Part shown: positions 33,701-42,098 of the stretch, one piece after another | How positions within the stretch are numbered: position 1 is the stretch's first letter | Layout: each line of letters begins with the position of its first letter | From: Bacillota bacterium | Lineage (GTDB): Bacteria; Bacillota; Clostridia; Christensenellales; CAG-138 | NCBI GenBank assembly: GCA_023459335.1 | Contig: JAEWUO010000020.1 | Location: 62,001-126,000 of the forward strand | Direction of reading: 5' to 3' | Length of the DNA: 64,000 nt | The notes under the pieces: model-generated | What the model was told of the DNA's origin: nothing | Seen by the model: only the letters and a program-made list of their open reading frames with translations | Database searches by the model: none | Program-made: the position numbers and the translations under genes

Positions 33701-36700
33701 ACAAAAAGCTAGGAACGGATATACGGTTCAGCCACGAGGAAATGCCGTTCGTCGATTCTACGGTTAAGTTAGCGCGCTCTTTGTCAGATCCTATCATGAA
33801 AGATATACGAAAAATATTCTCATACGCGAAGAACCCAACAGGCGTAGAACGGGCTCACGAAGCAATAACGGAAGTTGCCTTAAGGCTTGTTAGTGGAGAA
33901 GAGGGATATATAAACGGAGAGAATCTGATTGACGAAATAGCCAAAGCCGTGGGTAATATCGAATTTGACGCCTCGCCGGTCGTACAAGGAATGGGCGGAT
34001 ATGATGGAGCGCAAATTCAAGAGATAAGGGATTACATTCGCAAAACGCCTATGAGAATGGGCGTATATGGAGCGGCTGGATTTGATTACATGGTATCTGA
34101 AGATATTCGAAAAGATAAAACTTTGTTTGGAACGTTAAAACTTACAAAAAAATCGTCCGCAACTTCGTCGGATTCTATTTATCAGGAACTTTCAGATCAG
34201 TACCCTGACTTATTCGATCCGGGCATTATAAACACCGATGATCAGATTATGCGGATGGCGGAATTCGTTAAAAGTACCTATAACGGGGGAACAATCAAAC
34301 TCGGCAGCGCCGAATATGGGGAATACGCATATGAGGCAGCGCAGCAAATTGGGAACAATCTCGTAAACGGGCTGATTGAACAGTATACGAATATTGCCAC
34401 ATTGAGAGAGGAAGGAAAAAACAATGATAACGCTGGAACTATTGAAGAAAATACAGCAGGAAATCAAAACGATGGGAAACTCGATAGCGACACAGGCAAA
34501 AGGTCCCAGCGATCGGAAACCAAAGTAAAGCAGATTGGCGAAGATTTTACGAATGACGCCTTGAAAATCATATCCGCCGAAGGGAAAGACGAAACGGCTG
34601 CTAAGAGCTTTATAAAGAAAGCAATGCCGGATCTTCTGAACGAGATAAACGATTCAAAGAAGGTAAACGACTTATTCGCGGAAATGGTCAAATACGCTCC
34701 GATGGATATTGACGTCGCTCGCGCGCGGATCGCCTATGATGACGCCGTCTTTAAGGCAAAAATGGAACTAGGCCTCGTAAATCGATACGAAGTTGGGAAG
34801 CATGTCCGCGAGCGGCAGAAGGCAGAGCGCGCGGCTACTGCCAACGACATGACGCAGGTCAAAAAGGCGTTTGAAGACAGAAAACCGCTGAAACGGAAGC
34901 TCCAGCAGATCAAAGATGATAACCTGTTCACGGCGGCGGATGAAAGCGATATCGAATACGCTTTAAGAGGCGGAGAAGTGGACTTGCAGGGTCGTACCAA
35001 TGCCGCGGCGTTCAAACAGCGACTTGATGCGGAACGCGAGCTGCGCGCGGTAGAGCAGGTTATCACGGACTATAACAAACAGCGGAAAAAAGGGCTGTTC
35101 GATCAGGCACTGAACATGATCGCGGGATCCCACGCATGGAAGGATAAGGCGGCTGGTTTGCTGTACTCGACCGAAACGATGGAACGAAACATTGAAGACA
35201 TCGTAAAGGACGAAGCGCAGGCGGAACTTCTTATAAAAACCTTCTTCAGCCCGGTACACGCGAACGAAGCGGACGCCACACGATTTAAAGAAGACTATCG
35301 CGCCCGTGTGGAAGCGCTGAAACTGAACAGCGAGGAAAAGAAGGCCGTCCAACTGCGCGGGGAAGGATCGGCCGACGCCATGATCAAAGCGCAACTCGGC
35401 GAAGTGGCGTTTAAAAGAATCAACATGGGAAAGGTCACCGCTGCCGTGGAAGTCTTTCGATCGATCTATGACGATATGATCACGGCCGCAAATGACGCGC
35501 TTATACGGAATGGATACGACCCGATCGAGTACCGAAAGAACTATTTCCCGCACTTCAACGACCCGGAGGCGGATACCGTCATGAAGAAGGTCGCTGAGGC
35601 GCTGGGGGTAAGAATTGCCACGGAGGAACTGCCGACGGACATCGCGGGCCTCACTGCGGCATTCAGGCCGGGCAAAACCTACTTCGGTCATATCTTTGAG
35701 AGGAAGGGCGAAACGTCCACTATTGACGCGGTGAAAGGCTTTGAAACCTATATTTCGGGTGTGGCGGATATTATCTACCATACCGACGACATACAGCGCC
35801 TGCGAGCGCTGGAAAGCGCGCTGCGTTACGAACACAGTAACGAAGGTATCAGAAAGCGCATGATGACCGTCATGGACGCCACGTCGAACGACCCGGACAG
35901 GCAGCAGGCAGAGTTTGACGCGCTGTTTAACGAAAAGCAGGGACACCTCGGAAAATTCGTAACGGAACTGCGGGAATACACCAACCTGCTGGCAAACAAG
36001 AAAAGCCTGCACGACCGGAGCGCTGAAGCGGATCTCGGAAGAAAAATGTACAACATAGTTAATACGCTGAATTCGCGCGTAGCGGCAAACATGGTCGGCG
36101 GGAATATCGGTGTAGCGCTGACGAACTTCATCCCTCTAACGCAAGCGTGGGGGACGACAGATACTAAATATATGTTAATGGGAATGACGCAAACGATCGC
36201 TTCGATCTTTAATGATGATGGTTTTTCAGCGAGAAGCGATTTTCTGACGAACAGGAAGGGCTCGGAACGGCTCGATTCTAAGGTGGTAGAAAAGATTTCG
36301 AAAGCGGCCGCCATTCCGTTTACTCTCGTTGATGATTTTGCTTCTGAAACGATCGTACGAGCTCAGTACATGCAAAACCTAGCAAAAGGCATGACGAGCG
36401 AAGAGGCGATGGACGCAGCGAACGATTGGGCGGCGCGGATCATGGCGGACCGTTCAAAGGGTGCGTTGCCGACTTACTTTAAACGGTCAAACCCGTTATC
36501 TAAAATGATGGGAATGTTCCAGGTAGAAGTGAATAACCAGCTTCGTCACGCGTTCAAAGACATACCGCGAGCATTGAAAGATCGTGGGTTAGCTGCTATC
36601 GCTATGGCGTTGTTTAAACTCTGCTTGGGCGCGTGGATCTACAACGAATTTACAGAACCTTTAACCGGCCGGCGCGCGGCACTGGATCCTGCGAACATCA

Positions 36701-38445
36701 TGATGGAATTCGCAATGGATCTCACAAAAAAGGATCTTGGAACGGCGACGTTTTTACAATTCGTTTGGGACAAGGCGGTAAAAGGCGAGCCGTGGAAGTT
36801 GGAGGACAAAGATGTCTCGACCGCGACGGCGCTTGAAAACTTATGGGGTAATCTGATGGATCAAACCCCGTTTGTTGGTGCGTTGCTTGGAGGAGAGGGC
36901 GGACGCGTGCCGTTGTCAAGCACGCTGCCAGATATGTGGGGCATTGGAACGGACGTGATCAGCGCAATGCAGGGTGATACGTCATGGAAGCGCGCCGGAG
37001 AAACGGCTGGAAAAGAACTTCTGAAGCCTGTTCTGTATCTCGTTCCGCCGTTTGGAGGCGGCCAGGCAAAGAAGTCTTTCGAAGGCCTTAAAACGGTTAT
37101 ACAGGGCGGGAGTTTCAAACTGGATAAAGAAGGAGATAAACAACTCCAGTTTGCCACTGAACAGGGCCTGAAAGATTACCTGCAAGCGGCTGTATTCGGA
37201 AAATGGTCGCTGCCGCAGGCGCAGGATTATGTCAAGAAGGGATTCGACATGCTGACGGCGCAGGAAACCACCGGATGGAAAGCGGCGCAGGCAGTGGGCG
37301 TAGACGATGTGGATTACATGCGTCTTCGGGCAAGGTTTAAAACTGTTGAGCCGACAAAGAACGCGGACGAAAAGACCATTGAGACGGCGAAGCAGAAGAA
37401 ACGCGAAATGCTTATGAGCTGGCCGGATCTCACGCCGGAACAGAAACAACTCATTGACAAGTACCTGATCGCTGGAAAAGATGCGGCGCCGACAGATTAC
37501 ACAACGGAAGCGCTGATGAAACTCTCTTCGGAACCGGGCGACGCCTACGCAAATGCGCTCGGCCTTCAAAATAACGGGATTTCGCCTGAAAAGTATCTTG
37601 AATTTTACGAACTGAAGAAAGAATATCAGGCGGCGGCTGACGATCTCTTAAGGAACGAAACGGCAAAAAATTATTTCTCTGAAATGGGAGGAGAAAAATA
37701 CGAAACACTCACGCCTGAGAAGATCAACGACCGTTTGCACGATGCCATATGGAACGACGCTGATCTTACTGAAAATCAGCGGTACTTACTGGAATCGAAA
37801 CTGACGGGATCAAATGTATGGACAGATAAATCCGTGACCGCGGCACGGGCGGGTATCAGAACTGAAAAATTCTATGAGTTTGCCACGCACTACAGAGATT
37901 ACGCGGGTAACGAACCGTCGTGGTACGCGTGGATGATACTGCGGAAGGATAGAAGTATGACGGCGGAACAGCAACTGATCACGCAGGATCTGCTGGCCGG
38001 GACAAGCAACCAAAAGAAAATCGACGAATTACTAAAATTGGGGCTACCAAAGGAACCGACGACCAGACTTCTAGCAGGATACAAGGATATAAAAGAAAGC
38101 GATGCCAATAACCAAATGGATTATTCGGACACCTTAACCGTTAAGCTCAAAATCGCAGACGAAAGAGGGTTTAATGTTGATCAGAAAATGAAGTTGACGG
38201 ATAGTCTGCTCGGAACGACGCTTGAAAAAGATGCTAAAATCGCAGAAAAAAACGCGAATATTTCAATAAGAACCTATTATGAATTTTACTCAAAGTTCTG
38301 GACGCTGAACGCCAAAAATGAAAACGGTAAAACTGTAAGTGGATTAAAAAAGCGACGGGCAAAGGAATACCTCGAGACGTTAGGACTTTCAATGGATCAA
38401 ATGCAATATCTACTTTTCAGTACTGGTGACTATACAAAATGGTAA
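30703..38445 (+). CDS. Giant ejection/large polyvalent-type virion protein
   Basis: 2580 residues, the largest gene of the phage. The N-terminal 350 residues are coiled-coil-like. Hydrophobic, membrane-active-looking segments occur near 520-585, 665-695 and 1963-1985. A block around 1655-1815 (FGHIFERKGETSTIDAVKGF, ADIIYHTDDIQRLRALESAL, NMVGGNIGVALTNFIPLTQ) resembles large polyvalent protein associated domains such as LPD38. The last 340 residues hold at least five repeats of a motif like LTPEQKQLIDKYLIAG paired with a YLEFYELKKEY-like helix. It probably is packaged and ejected with the DNA to cross the cell envelope. Confidence 0.75.
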   Translation: MSTSYETAMAIMGARLDEANAETRRKASILKHQGIQSDTQQLENMGLAGNAYGAYQSGAQEKRVKTREGVFDLTQRILKTDENARLAAYGQQLLAQKKRYSTPKTTNTHEVTMSAAKADFKNKQLEKAFAPVTTAGKATEPKVSAWDTAYNIMRNTVGMGPTGVLNAMTQTQQQRQNTQRDIYTAVKKKSGIGAADTLFGANPILNSENYYKVQTQNSRAAEIVQKQNERYAPIERTDAESQLKTIDARLDELDGQIAQANAQIQYARSREVYQESANKLNALKSEKESLTDDRKWIDRRMKATIYSDYMKNLENIDFTQKAVVREDEQDEFYRGINDLSSGHLLGGTQQSQRVSLMPTAQKGYDGGREAAQYMTDEEKEVYNYIYATQGAEKAEAYVEDLRTLINARYAEGETQRFSKMADEQPILASAMSIFGTIAKTAGAIYSYVAEKDIDPNSPYYAGSRLNQVIRSEVANNISDGVGRLDRYSTSQLKKMGYTNDEIDRMQNGELRAGGSDAVGAALGFLYQTGMSIADFLLLAETGSAASLTIMGAGSAADTVINAKQRGASDGDALALGTVAGIAEVFFEKFSLDKYYHMSTAGKNAVLKNMFAQMGIEASEEFFTECTNILADMAIMGDNGNTRLKINAYKAAGLSQKQAEIEAHMDNVEQVMLAALGGAISGGVIGGGKTTIMLASGEETSVRPVSTVKNGVLDLTNPDTQVELSEENIKEQARKHQKATEDAVKRVQTLRLEDLKATDANPVKGTLVDVAAAELKGKGESDATVKEVKSVLDKTLKGETITPAERLVIVGNPVIREAFNITEPMPKYKMNETGEMKKTQTVQPASGTFESLRGIADESTWEAEAKKLGYNASDWVSTSQVDKNVYQVDNKATASVMKLVRKSESDTSGYIVPSSNDAKISDRAEWTKFYDLPENPSGELTIVKPAVMSFTKADAPFLELTSRGVMEKQNTTANPNESVEAVSAQTVQTYAETQKTIDNINKKLGTDIRFSHEEMPFVDSTVKLARSLSDPIMKDIRKIFSYAKNPTGVERAHEAITEVALRLVSGEEGYINGENLIDEIAKAVGNIEFDASPVVQGMGGYDGAQIQEIRDYIRKTPMRMGVYGAAGFDYMVSEDIRKDKTLFGTLKLTKKSSATSSDSIYQELSDQYPDLFDPGIINTDDQIMRMAEFVKSTYNGGTIKLGSAEYGEYAYEAAQQIGNNLVNGLIEQYTNIATLREEGKNNDNAGTIEENTAGNQNDGKLDSDTGKRSQRSETKVKQIGEDFTNDALKIISAEGKDETAAKSFIKKAMPDLLNEINDSKKVNDLFAEMVKYAPMDIDVARARIAYDDAVFKAKMELGLVNRYEVGKHVRERQKAERAATANDMTQVKKAFEDRKPLKRKLQQIKDDNLFTAADESDIEYALRGGEVDLQGRTNAAAFKQRLDAERELRAVEQVITDYNKQRKKGLFDQALNMIAGSHAWKDKAAGLLYSTETMERNIEDIVKDEAQAELLIKTFFSPVHANEADATRFKEDYRARVEALKLNSEEKKAVQLRGEGSADAMIKAQLGEVAFKRINMGKVTAAVEVFRSIYDDMITAANDALIRNGYDPIEYRKNYFPHFNDPEADTVMKKVAEALGVRIATEELPTDIAGLTAAFRPGKTYFGHIFERKGETSTIDAVKGFETYISGVADIIYHTDDIQRLRALESALRYEHSNEGIRKRMMTVMDATSNDPDRQQAEFDALFNEKQGHLGKFVTELREYTNLLANKKSLHDRSAEADLGRKMYNIVNTLNSRVAANMVGGNIGVALTNFIPLTQAWGTTDTKYMLMGMTQTIASIFNDDGFSARSDFLTNRKGSERLDSKVVEKISKAAAIPFTLVDDFASETIVRAQYMQNLAKGMTSEEAMDAANDWAARIMADRSKGALPTYFKRSNPLSKMMGMFQVEVNNQLRHAFKDIPRALKDRGLAAIAMALFKLCLGAWIYNEFTEPLTGRRAALDPANIMMEFAMDLTKKDLGTATFLQFVWDKAVKGEPWKLEDKDVSTATALENLWGNLMDQTPFVGALLGGEGGRVPLSSTLPDMWGIGTDVISAMQGDTSWKRAGETAGKELLKPVLYLVPPFGGGQAKKSFEGLKTVIQGGSFKLDKEGDKQLQFATEQGLKDYLQAAVFGKWSLPQAQDYVKKGFDMLTAQETTGWKAAQAVGVDDVDYMRLRARFKTVEPTKNADEKTIETAKQKKREMLMSWPDLTPEQKQLIDKYLIAGKDAAPTDYTTEALMKLSSEPGDAYANALGLQNNGISPEKYLEFYELKKEYQAAADDLLRNETAKNYFSEMGGEKYETLTPEKINDRLHDAIWNDADLTENQRYLLESKLTGSNVWTDKSVTAARAGIRTEKFYEFATHYRDYAGNEPSWYAWMILRKDRSMTAEQQLITQDLLAGTSNQKKIDELLKLGLPKEPTTRLLAGYKDIKESDANNQMDYSDTLTVKLKIADERGFNVDQKMKLTDSLLGTTLEKDAKIAEKNANISIRTYYEFYSKFWTLNAKNENGKTVSGLKKRRAKEYLETLGLSMDQMQYLLFSTGDYTKW

Positions 38446-38449
38446 AGAG

Positions 38450-38481
38450 TCCCGTTTAATCCCGTTTCAAGGGAATAGAAT
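38450..38481 (+). promoter_or_regulatory. Late promoter element, copy 2
   Basis: CCCGTTT at 38451-38457 and 38461-38467, an 8-bp gap, TAGAAT at 38476-38481. Matches copy 1 at 21937 in repeats, spacing, -10 box and the following AACCAT. It lies five bases after the giant gene and would drive fibre and lysis genes separately. Confidence 0.75.
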
Positions 38482-38500
38482 AAAACCATGAAAGCAACGA

Positions 38501-38522
38501 AGAGCGCTCAGGCGCTCTTTTT
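38501..38522 (+). terminator. Terminator-like hairpin directly after late promoter 2
   Basis: AGAGCGC (38501-38507), loop TCAG, GCGCTCT (38512-38518), T-run to 38522. It stands about 13 bases after the expected transcription start, mirroring the arrangement at 21979. Confidence 0.75.
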
Positions 38523-38592
38523 GCATTCAGTGGAATAACAACGAGGGCGCATGAAACTAATCAAACCCGCCGTATAGCGGTCAGGAGGGAAT

Positions 38593-39180
38593 ATGGCAAC
38601 ATCTTACGATATTCTGAAACAAGGAGATTTTACTTATCCAATAGAGAACGAATTGGACATACCTACGCATGACGCAACGACGATGAAGATTAGATTTGCC
38701 GCGAGCGTAAACGACCTGAAAATCACGCTAAACGCAGCTCTGGACGTGCTGGGCGCGCACAGGGATGCGCTGGTGGCATGGCAGGAGGATATGCAGGACC
38801 TCCTTACAGGAGACCAGGCGGCCAATCTTTCAGCAGCCATTATTAGCGCGAACGCGGCTATTGATGCACTCGAAGCGATGGCCGACCTTGTCTTCACGAA
38901 CGTGAACGTTACGACAAGCGGATGGGCTACATACACGCCTGACGCGGGAGAAGAAACTCTGATCCACAACGACGGATACACCTACTGTAAATCGCTTGCG
39001 CTGGAAGGCGTTGATCCGGACGCTATGACGCTTCATGCGATCGCGTCGAAGAATAAGAAGAACTGCGGGACTTCTATCAATGACGGAATGATTCTATATG
39101 ACGGCGGGATCAAGATTTACGCGAAGGCTACGCCGACGGCGGCGTTTGACTTTCTCGAACTGCGTTTTATTCGGTCGTGA
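38593..39180 (+). CDS. Tail appendage/fibre-like protein
   Basis: 195 residues with AGGAGGGAA before the ATG. A helical middle (residues 40-100) with Ala-rich repeats is followed by a beta-rich C-terminal part (TTSGWATYTPDAGEETLI, KIYAKATPT, FLELRFIRS) like small phage fibre or baseplate-tip domains. First gene downstream of late promoter 2. No family recognised. Confidence 0.6.
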   Translation: MATSYDILKQGDFTYPIENELDIPTHDATTMKIRFAASVNDLKITLNAALDVLGAHRDALVAWQEDMQDLLTGDQAANLSAAIISANAAIDALEAMADLVFTNVNVTTSGWATYTPDAGEETLIHNDGYTYCKSLALEGVDPDAMTLHAIASKNKKNCGTSINDGMILYDGGIKIYAKATPTAAFDFLELRFIRS

Positions 39181-39192
39181 GGCGGTGAAGAT

Positions 39193-40020
39193 ATGAGTGG
39201 ACATGGAATTATCCTCGGAGGCGGAGGAACTGAATACCTTTTATTGGTTCAAGCATACAGCACGGAAGGGGAAATACCCGCGGCAGGACTACTGGGGCGC
39301 CTTGCAGTCGTGACAACGGTTGCTATTCCTTCGTTTGAAAGCGGCGGGATCATGTGCAAAGCCTCGCTCCCTTCGACGAGAGACGACGGATCCGCGCTTC
39401 AAACAGGAGATATCTGCATTCTGGAATTTACCGCGTCTAATGCATCGTTCAATGTTGTAAAAGGCGTAACTGTATATCCGATAGGTTGTTTCCAGTGGAA
39501 CGGGTCGGCGTGGGTCGATCGCGTGGCGAAATATGACACCGGGTCGGCATGGGTCTATCTGTATGCGTTCCTATACTACCTAACAAATCAATGCACGGGG
39601 ATTACCAGCGGATGGGCGGCGCGCGCATGGGCGGCTCAATCTGGCGTGGGGGCACAGGCTCCGACTATTACAATTGGCGCAGACAATGTCACTGTTTCCT
39701 TTTCAGCTGTTAATACTAAATCGGGAGTATATGAGATAGCAAACGATATAGACCTGACAAATTTCTCCACGCTGAAAATTGATGGATATTCCAACCACAA
39801 CGGCACGTCTCAATATGTTTATTTATATGTTGTGCCGAGAACGAGCACTTATTACCATACATCTAAGGTCGCGGCTGTTACCCCACCAACAGCGGGGAGA
39901 GGGATAGTAACACTTGATGTAAGCGCGTTAAATGCAACCTATGACATCTGCATCGGAATTTGGGCGAACGGACCGGGCAGTCCGAGCTGCACGATGTACT
40001 CATTGCAGATGGTGCCGTAA
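39193..40020 (+). CDS. Putative receptor-binding/tail fibre protein
   Basis: 275 residues, almost all beta, Gly/Ser/Thr/Tyr-rich. The N-terminus GHGIILGGGGTEYLLLVQA and the FQWNGSAWVDR motif are typical of Firmicutes phage fibres. The C-terminal 100 residues (TLKIDGYSNHNGTSQYVYLYVV, DICIGIWANG) look like a carbohydrate-binding sandwich. Placed between the appendage gene and the lysis cassette. GGCGGTG upstream of the start. Confidence 0.65.
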   Translation: MSGHGIILGGGGTEYLLLVQAYSTEGEIPAAGLLGRLAVVTTVAIPSFESGGIMCKASLPSTRDDGSALQTGDICILEFTASNASFNVVKGVTVYPIGCFQWNGSAWVDRVAKYDTGSAWVYLYAFLYYLTNQCTGITSGWAARAWAAQSGVGAQAPTITIGADNVTVSFSAVNTKSGVYEIANDIDLTNFSTLKIDGYSNHNGTSQYVYLYVVPRTSTYYHTSKVAAVTPPTAGRGIVTLDVSALNATYDICIGIWANGPGSPSCTMYSLQMVP

Positions 40021-40079
40021 GACTAGATAGAAAACAAATGGAGGCCGCAAAGAATCGATTGCGGAGGAAGGAAGAAGTC

Positions 40080-40169
40080 ATGAGTACCGCTGGCTTGATA
40101 ATACTAGTATTGCTGCTTCTGTCTGCTGTTTATACCGCCATCAAGATAAACAGAACGCCGAGAACATAG
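40080..40169 (+). CDS. Single-transmembrane small peptide (29 aa)
   Basis: ATG 40080 with GGAGGAAGGA upstream; MSTAGLIILVLLLLSAVYTA is one membrane helix, then a basic tail KINRTPRT. An in-frame ATG at 40038 would add a basic 14-residue extension, but its ribosome binding site is poor. It lies directly before the endolysin, so a spanin-like, holin or antiholin role is conceivable. Confidence 0.6.
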   Translation: MSTAGLIILVLLLLSAVYTAIKINRTPRT

Positions 40170-40180
40170 GAGAAAAAACC

Positions 40181-40939
40181 ATGCCTAGAATCGCTCATGC
40201 TATTCACGATGAAAAAGGTGGAATTGAAGGCCTTATACAAGGCGATCAGGGAACAGAGGTCGTCTATCAGCCATACTACGCGAAAAACAAAGCTGGTGTA
40301 CCGTGGACGCATGTTTTCCGCGCCAAAGATCGTGACATGGCAGAACGGATCGCACAGAACATGGAACAACTTGTCGAGAATAACAACATTGGATATTCTC
40401 AGAAGCACCGCTCGGATTGGTTCAGATCAGCTCTTGCAAACGGTCGTGATATCACAAAGGCAAAAGGCGATTGCGATTGCTCTTCCGGCGTGAACGGATG
40501 CGTATATCTAGCCGGGGGAAGTGTTGACCCGAACTTAACCACTCGAAGCATGGTGAAGCCATACAGGAACAGCGGACAGTTTGATATTCTGACCAGCGCG
40601 AAATACATTCAGTCTTCAGATTACCTTCGCAGGGGAGATATCCTCCAGCGAGACGGGCATACTGCCGTAATGGTTGACGACGGGAAATGTCCGGGAGCGG
40701 TTGAGAAAGAAGAAACCGAATGGCCACCAAAAACAAAGGCACACAGAATCATCACCGATGGCGTTAAAAAGTGGTGTAACGTCCGCAGCGGCCCGTCAAC
40801 GCAGGACGAGATCATAGGACGTGCCTACCTCAACGACGTATTCAATGCTTACGCTTATGTAGAAGACTGGTATCAGATCGACTACAAAGGCCGAGAAGGA
40901 TTTATTTACAAGCAATATGTTTCGGAGGTGGATGAATAA
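40181..40939 (+). CDS. Endolysin: NlpC/P60- or CHAP-like peptidase with SH3 domain
   Basis: 252 residues. Catalytic region: GDCDCSSGVNGCVY with the candidate nucleophile Cys near residue 102, and RRGDILQRDGHTAVMVDDG with the catalytic His, the pattern of Cys-His peptidoglycan peptidases. The C-terminal 70 residues (KWCNVRSGPSTQDEIIGRAY and GREGFIYKQYV) are a bacterial SH3 wall-binding domain. No signal peptide, so release depends on the holin. AGGAG precedes the ATG; the stop overlaps the next start. Confidence 0.85.
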   Translation: MPRIAHAIHDEKGGIEGLIQGDQGTEVVYQPYYAKNKAGVPWTHVFRAKDRDMAERIAQNMEQLVENNNIGYSQKHRSDWFRSALANGRDITKAKGDCDCSSGVNGCVYLAGGSVDPNLTTRSMVKPYRNSGQFDILTSAKYIQSSDYLRRGDILQRDGHTAVMVDDGKCPGAVEKEETEWPPKTKAHRIITDGVKKWCNVRSGPSTQDEIIGRAYLNDVFNAYAYVEDWYQIDYKGREGFIYKQYVSEVDE

Positions 40940-41313
40940 TGGCGGAAGCAGTTACACAGCAAGAGTTCATCGGAAGAAAGCAGCTTTGCGACGAGCGCGA
41001 TAAACGTTCAAGTAAAAGATTCTGCCAAATTGAAGAAAAATTATCGGAAGCCGCGCTTAATATCGCAAGAAGCGCGGAGATTCTAAACCGCATTTCTGAG
41101 ACACAGGAAGATCACGAGCAGCGAATACGCGATATTGAAAAAACTGGGGCGACAACTGAACAGATCGAACAGACAGCGCGAGATCATGAAGCGCGTCTGC
41201 GCGAAATAGAATCGAAGGGCGGGAAGTGGTTCGACAAAATAGCCACCGCCGTTGCAGCGACAATCATAACCGCCCTAGTTGGGATCCTTATATACGGACA
41301 AGTTAAACCATAA
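40939..41313 (+). CDS. XhlA-like holin-associated protein
   Basis: 124 residues: a long charged coiled coil (residues 20-95) ending in one C-terminal membrane helix (AVAATIITALVGILIYGQ). This is the layout of XhlA/hemolysin-type cell-surface proteins that work with phage holins in Firmicutes. The ATG shares its A with the endolysin stop codon. Part of the lysis cassette. Confidence 0.75.
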   Translation: MAEAVTQQEFIGRKQLCDERDKRSSKRFCQIEEKLSEAALNIARSAEILNRISETQEDHEQRIRDIEKTGATTEQIEQTARDHEARLREIESKGGKWFDKIATAVAATIITALVGILIYGQVKP

Positions 41314-41318
41314 TGGAT

Positions 41319-41336
41319 TAAATGCGCGCGCATTTA
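41319..41336. repeat. 18-bp perfect palindrome between lysis genes
   Basis: TAAATGCGCGCGCATTTA, just after the XhlA-like stop and 27 bases before the holin start. It could act as a cruciform, a protein site or an mRNA hairpin near the holin ribosome binding site. Confidence 0.6.
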
Positions 41337-41362
41337 TCATAAAAAAGAAGGGAGCATATCTT

Positions 41363-41920
41363 GTGAAAAAGAGACTCACATTCATTCTCGTCTTTGTCAT
41401 GGCGATGGCGCTGTTCTTCGCCTTGACATCCACCGCAATGGCGGCAGGGAAAGACGCGCTGATCGTGGAGAACGTACAGAGCCCCGCTAAAGCTCAGGCG
41501 AACGTTTTCACGAACGAAGCCGTCAACTATGAATCCGAAGCAATCATACCGACCGGTGACGGCGTCGCCGGCGAAGATGGCGGCGAGACGCCGCAGATCG
41601 ACGGTTTCTACACCTGGGCGGCACTGGGAACGTATTCCGGTATGGTAACATTCGTGATATTTGCGACGGAAATGCTTAAAAAGCTGAAATTCCTCGCGGC
41701 GGTGAAAAACCAGATTGTAAGTTATGTCGTCGCGCTGCTCGGGCTTATATGTGTGACGGTATTCACTGGGAAGGCAACGTTGCCGGGATTGATGCTATGT
41801 ATTTTCAACGCATTGATCGTATCTCTCGCGGCAAATGGTCTATTCGACAGTGTAACGAAAAACGTGATAACGGCATCGAAAGAAACGAACGAAGCATCTA
41901 CGGGCTACGAGAAACTTTAG
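41363..41920 (+). CDS. Holin with N-terminal signal peptide
   Basis: 185 residues from GTG 41363, with AAGGGAG nine bases upstream. It has a cleavable-looking signal peptide (MKKRLTFILVFVMAMALFFALTSTAMAAG) and about 70 polar residues. The holin-like part follows: AALGTYSGMVTFVIFATEML, NQIVSYVVALLGLICVTVF and LPGLMLCIFNALIVSLAANGLF, three membrane helices. It should form the lesion releasing the endolysin. A strong terminator follows at 41927. Confidence 0.8.
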   Translation: MKKRLTFILVFVMAMALFFALTSTAMAAGKDALIVENVQSPAKAQANVFTNEAVNYESEAIIPTGDGVAGEDGGETPQIDGFYTWAALGTYSGMVTFVIFATEMLKKLKFLAAVKNQIVSYVVALLGLICVTVFTGKATLPGLMLCIFNALIVSLAANGLFDSVTKNVITASKETNEASTGYEKL

Positions 41921-41926
41921 CCAGCC

Positions 41927-41956
41927 AAAAGGGTCGCTTATCTGAGCGGCCCTTTT
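41927..41956 (+). terminator. Terminator ending the late operon
   Basis: AAAAGGGTCGCT (41927-41938) pairs with AGCGGCCCTTTT (41945-41956) with one mismatch. Symmetric A/T flanks. Confidence 0.85.
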
Positions 41957-41978
41957 GCATATTAACAAGGAGTATACA

Positions 41979-41995
41979 GGCCAGCTGCTGGCCAC
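41979..41995. repeat. Candidate right arm-type integrase sites
   Basis: CTGGCCAC at 41988-41995 with an inverted GGCCAG at 41979-41984 beside it. The octamer also occurs twice near the left end. The interval 41957-42098 is AT-rich, without a gene, as expected of an attP arm. Confidence 0.4.
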
Positions 41996-42098
41996 ACGAT
42001 TATATAAATAAGAAAAATAAATATCATGTGAGACGAAAAATAAACACAAAAAGCCTGATTTTATGCCGATTTTTCACATGAGCAAAAACAAGCGTTAT

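Noticed and set aside
34963..36012. A 349-codon minus-strand ORF
   Set aside because: Lies wholly inside the giant virion gene in antisense and shows no start signal.
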